The notes beneath the pieces are model-generated. The model searched no databases. It was not told the origin of the DNA and was given only the letters and a program-made list of their open reading frames with translations. A DNA stretch of 64,000 nt from JADGRB01 sp963835825 (GTDB lineage Bacteria; Myxococcota_A; Polyangia; Fen-1088): assembly GCA_963835825.1 (NCBI GenBank), contig CAWIGZ010000001.1, forward strand, positions 744,001-808,000. The letters are read 5' to 3'. Shown piece by piece: positions 60,264-64,000 of this stretch (within the stretch, counting starts at the first letter, position 1; each line of letters begins with the position of its first letter). The position numbers were made by a program, and so were the translations under genes.

Positions 60264-61046
60264 CTAATTCGGCGGCGGTCCGATGGGAAAATCGACGCCC
60301 GGGATCGGCGTCGGCGGCGGCGGCGTCGTGTCCATTGGCGGAGAGGAATCGGGTGACGCGACGGCGGACGGGGCGACGGTGAGCGGGCGATCGGGATGCT
60401 GCTGGTTCCAGGCGTTGAGCAAGTCGATCGGATCTTCGGCAGATGCCATGATCGCCAGCGCGACGATTCCTCCGACCAGCAGCACGCCCCCGGCAACGTA
60501 GCCGAACGTGAAGTTCGGGGCTTGTTGACAGAGCTGGTTCGATCCCGAACCGACGCATTCGGTGTTTGTGGAGACCAGCGCCAACGGTGCGATCAGCATC
60601 GACGCAATCCCGGCCCCGGCCCCGATGCCGATGGCGACCTTACGGCTATGAATCAGATCTCGCGCGCGCGGCCCGAGGAGCGCATCGTCCTTCATCAGCT
60701 CGGGGAGCTGATCGAGATCTTTTACGATGAAGAGCGAATGCGCCGTCGAGAGCGGCTGGACGGGCGCCGGCGCGGCCTCTAAACGGACATCGTCGTCGCG
60801 AATGAAACCGATCTGTTTTTCGGGCAGCGCGATCTGCCGGAAGCCGGCCGTGACCTCGGGCGACACGAAGACCTTCTCACCCGCCGAGTAGGTTCTCACG
60901 ACAGATGCCGTTTCGGCGGGTCGGACGCGCGCCTGGGCGCCCGGCGCCACGATGACCGCCGAAGCCGCCCGGACGATCGGCGCCCAGGCCAGAACCAGCA
61001 CCGCGTTTGTCGCGATGAACCTCGCGCTCTTGGATCGCATCATCAT
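60264..61046 (-). CDS. Exported membrane protein with SH3-like domain, unknown function
   Basis: About 260 residues. A signal sequence (IATNAVLVLAWAPIVRAASA) is followed by an SH3b-like stretch (VIVAPGAQARVRPAETASVVRTYSAGEKVFVSPE, residues 30-63). Two membrane helices (VAIGIGAGAGIASMLIAPLAL and FGYVAGGVLLVGGIVALAIM) enclose a short loop with two cysteines. A Pro-rich tail (PPPPTPIPG) ends it. It may be an envelope sensor; no family was recognised. Three adjacent ATG codons make the exact start ambiguous. Confidence 0.65.
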   Translation of the reverse strand: MMMRSKSARFIATNAVLVLAWAPIVRAASAVIVAPGAQARVRPAETASVVRTYSAGEKVFVSPEVTAGFRQIALPEKQIGFIRDDDVRLEAAPAPVQPLSTAHSLFIVKDLDQLPELMKDDALLGPRARDLIHSRKVAIGIGAGAGIASMLIAPLALVSTNTECVGSGSNQLCQQAPNFTFGYVAGGVLLVGGIVALAIMASAEDPIDLLNAWNQQHPDRPLTVAPSAVASPDSSPPMDTTPPPPTPIPGVDFPIGPPPN

Positions 61047-61270
61047 GGACGACCCACGTCGAAGGGTCCCGTTCCGTCTCTTCGCCGAGTAGGCGTCGTT
61101 CCGGTAATTGTGAGCTTTTGTCGAACGGCTTTCCACTCTGTTGCGCAGGTCATTCCACTGGCCACGTGGGCTGATTTCGGTGTAACCAGTGGGGTGTTAG
61201 GCTCCTAGACCTGCCATCCAGGATGGCGGGTGAGGCAGCCCCACTCGTAGTAAGGAGAAGCCTATTTTTC

Positions 61271-63967
61271 ATGTCGTACCGTAGCTTTTCTTCGCTTCTG
61301 TCCGTCTGCCTGCTGTCGGTCGCCGTGTCGTTCGGTTGCAAGGCGCCGGCGCGAAACGGCGGTTCCGGCGGCTCCGGGACGGGGAGCGGGGGGAGTGGAT
61401 ACGGCACCGGCGGCGGGAATGCAGCGGCACGGGCGGCAGCACCGGCACGTGGTGGTGGAGGGGCGAAATCGTCATCCTGACCGGCTCCGGCGGGAGTGGC
61501 ACGGGCGGCGCCTCGGTCGCGCGGCGGTCGGGACGGCGAGCAACGGCGGGAGCGGCGGGCGCGGGTCCGGCACGGGCGGGGTCGTCGGGAAGATGGCCTG
61601 CGGGTCGTCGGCGACCTGACCCGTTGCCCTACACCGCGGGCTACACGCCTGACCCGACGGACCGCTCGAACGCCATGTCGATGGCGACTCGGGCGATGTC
61701 CAACAACGATCGCGCGCAGCAGATGAGCGGCGTTCAGCAGAACGGAACCGCCAACTACAATGTCTTCAGTCAGGAGGACAACTCGACGCTGAGCATCCGC
61801 GGGTGGCGCTTCCGCGACGGACCGCGCGGCGTGAACCTCAACGCCAACGGCGACGGCAAGAGCGACTTCTCGACGGCTTTCCCGGTGGCGATCGCGCGCG
61901 GGGCCGCCTTCGACGTCGACCTGGAGTACAAGGTCGGGCAGGCGATCGGCGACGAGATGCTCGCCTCCGGCAACACGATGATGCTGGCGCCGACGGTCAA
62001 CATCCTGCGACACCCCGCCTGGGGGCGCTCGCAGGAGACCTACGGCGAGGACAGCTTCCTCCTCGGCCGCCTCGGCAGCGCGTTCGTCATGGGCCTGCAG
62101 AACTACGTCGCCGCCTGCGTGAAGCACTACGCCGCCAACAACATCGAGGACGGCCGCGGGACGCGCCAACGCGATCGATCGACGCGCAGACCCTGCGCGA
62201 GAAGTACGGGCGTCACTACGAGATGATCGTCGACGAGGGCGGCGCCGCGTCGGTGATGGCGGCCTACAACCAGGTCAACAGCACCGCACTCGACCCAGAA
62301 CAGCGTGCTTCTGACCGACATGCTGCGCACCGAGTTCGGCTTTCAGGGGTTCGTCCTCACCGACTGGTGGGCGATGAACGGGAGCAGCGCCCCGGGCTGC
62401 TGCAACCCGGGCAGCGCCGCCGACTCACTGGTCAAGCAGTCGGTCAACGCGGGGCTCGATATGGAGCTCCCCTGGCGATACAACTTCCTCGAGCTGCCGA
62501 ACCTGGTGACGTCGGGCAGGCCTGCAGGCCTCGCAGCTCGTCACCTCGACGGCGCGGATCCTCGAGCAGAAGTACCGGTTCCACGCCGACAAGCTCAGCG
62601 GCTTCGGCCTCAAGCCGGCGTTCACGACGTTCGACTCCAACGGCAGTCAATCCAGAAGAATGACCAGACCGACCCCGCCATCGGCCTCAGCCACACCCAG
62701 CTCGCCGAGCTGGCCGCCGAGGAGGGGATGGTGCTGCTCAAGAACGACAGCAACACGCTGCCGCTCGATCGGGCGACCGTTCACAAGATCGCGGTCATCG
62801 GCGCGACGGTGAGCTATTCGTTGCAGCAGACGAGCAGCCAGGACTGCGCCCGGCAACGGCGGCTCCGGGTGCTCGATCGACTTCACGACGAACGTCCGGA
62901 CCGGTGACGCCGGCTCCAGCCGGGTCTTTTCCGATCCGTTGAAGAGCGCCGGCCCGCTGCGCCGGGATCATGGACGCCGCGAACGGGGCCATCGTGAAGC
63001 ACTACAGCAGCGCCGCCGCCGCTCAGGCCGACGGCTTCGACGTCGCCATCGTGATCGCGGGCCTCACGCCCGCCGACGAGGGGGAGGAGTATACCGGGGC
63101 CGGCGACCGCACGAGCGGCGGGATCACCTCGACCAGCCACAGCGTGGTCAACTGAGCCTGGATCCCAAGGTAGACCGCGGGGACGCAGGACACCCTCATC
63201 AAGCAGGTCGCGGCGATGGGAAAGCCGACCATCGTCGTGCTCGAGGCGGGGGGCATCGTCGACATGTCGCAGTGGTACGCCAACGCCAAGGCGGTGGTGA
63301 TGGCCTGGTACCCGGGCATGCTCGGGGGCATCGCGCTCGGCCGATTGCTCTTCGGGGACGCCAACTTCAGCGGCAAGCTGCCGGTCACCTGGGACACCAA
63401 CGTCAGCCACTGGCCGACGTTCGCCAACTCGAGCGGCAGCACGACGATGGAGTACTGGGTCGGCTACCAGTACTTCGACCACAACGGCACGACGCTGACG
63501 CCGTCGCAGGGCTCGTTCCCGTTCGGATACGGCCTGTCGTATACGACGTTCAGCTACGAGAACCTTCAGGTGCCGTGCTCGACGGTCAAGCCGGACGGCG
63601 AGGTCGCCGTCACCGTCGACGTTTACAACCAGAGCGCCGTCGCCGGGACGGAGACGGTCTTCCTGTTCGTGCAGTATCCCGGCTCCGTCGGTCACCAACC
63701 GGGCCGGCCCGAGCTACAAGGAGCTGAAGGGCTTCTATCGCGTTTCGCTGGCCGGCAAGGGGAGCATGGGCGAGGCGAAGCGCATCACGATTCCGCTGCG
63801 CGTGAAGGACCTGAAGTACTGGGACACCACCCAGAACAAATGGGCCATCGAGCCCGGAGCGGTGAAGGTCGATCGTCGCGCCGAACGCCAACGCGGCGAC
63901 GACCTTGTGCACGAACGGCGCGGGCGTGGGTTGCGGGCTCTCCGACACGTTCATGGTGGCTCAATAA
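61271..63967 (+). CDS. GH3 family beta-glycosidase lipoprotein (many apparent frameshifts)
   Basis: Read across frames, this is a glycoside hydrolase family 3 enzyme. A lipoprotein signal (LSVCLLSVAVSFGC) and a Gly/Ser-rich linker precede the catalytic barrel (LAPTVNILRHPAWGRSQETYGED, CVKHYAANNIED). The nucleophile Asp is in GFVLTDWWAMNG. The C-terminal domain has LAAEEGMVLLKND, ALGRLLFGDANFSGKLPVTW and a fibronectin-like end. At least eight single-base shifts occur between 61420 and 63880, more than anywhere else in the window. AAGGAG precedes the ATG at 61271. It would hydrolyse beta-linked glycans outside the cell. Confidence 0.82.
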
Positions 63968-64000
63968 CCAGACGGGACCGAATGAACGAACGATCACTCG

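Noticed and set aside
1..64000. tRNA, rRNA, insertion sequences or prophage genes
   Set aside because: No T-loop sequences in a cloverleaf context, no rRNA blocks, and no transposase, integrase or phage structural proteins were recognised.

Overview
This is a GC-rich bacterial chromosomal window, most likely from a member of the Myxococcota (former Deltaproteobacteria). The evidence is the gene content: four ECF sigma factors, two of them in operons with membrane regulators, secreted lipoproteins with long Gly/Ser linkers, FecR and LamG proteins, and a zapA-fau-rny block. No rRNA, tRNA, CRISPR array, transposase or phage gene was recognised. The genus cannot be fixed from the sequence alone.

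Layout. 0-7 kb: the end of an ECF42-type sigma factor, a GNAT acetyltransferase with a small acidic protein, an SDR-like protein, a secreted unknown, a DUF1624 membrane protein overlapping an M28 peptidase, and a lipoprotein whose stop codon opens a five-copy 73-bp repeat array. 7-20 kb: an ABC-F ATPase, a DUF4336 protein, an ATP-dependent DNA ligase, an Amt transporter, a LigD-type polymerase divergent from a family X polymerase, a WYL regulator with DoxX, a GFA enzyme, an esterase and a 5'-3' exonuclease. 20-31 kb: a sigma/anti-sigma/LamG operon, a tightly overlapping methyltransferase-DUF4380-outer-membrane-protein-lyase operon, and glycosyltransferases with an amidohydrolase. 31-36 kb: a HipA-like kinase overlapping DUF3037, a second repeat array after ppnP, a methyltransferase, an ECF sigma factor with a Cys-rich tail preceded by a 26-residue Cys-rich peptide, and an aldo/keto reductase divergent from an AraC regulator. 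36-47 kb: a sialate-esterase-like lipoprotein, a sigma-FecR-barrel operon, an aminotransferase, DUF2071, TauE, a deleted oxidoreductase, DUF2914 and MATE genes. 47-64 kb: ahpC-ahpD divergent from oxyR, BrkB, a methyltransferase, MORN-zapA-fau-rny, a secreted HD-domain protein, a multiheme cytochrome, dus, a PIN toxin/antitoxin pair and a GH3 glycosidase.

Themes. One is DNA repair (ligase, LigD polymerase, PolX, exonuclease; no Ku in the window). Others are oxidative stress control (oxyR/ahpCD), extracytoplasmic sensing through sigma operons, and polysaccharide or glycan handling. Start codons often overlap the preceding stop by four bases. Several genes have a TAnnnT hexamer 6-11 nt before the start and no Shine-Dalgarno, which suggests leaderless mRNAs.

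Caution. At least fifteen otherwise intact genes are interrupted by single-base shifts, almost all insertions in G/C runs. This looks like assembly or sequencing error rather than biology. Such genes are annotated as one locus with approximate shift positions. The two most novel signals are the double-hairpin intergenic repeat family, which shows paired base changes between loci, and the Cys-rich peptide/sigma pair.
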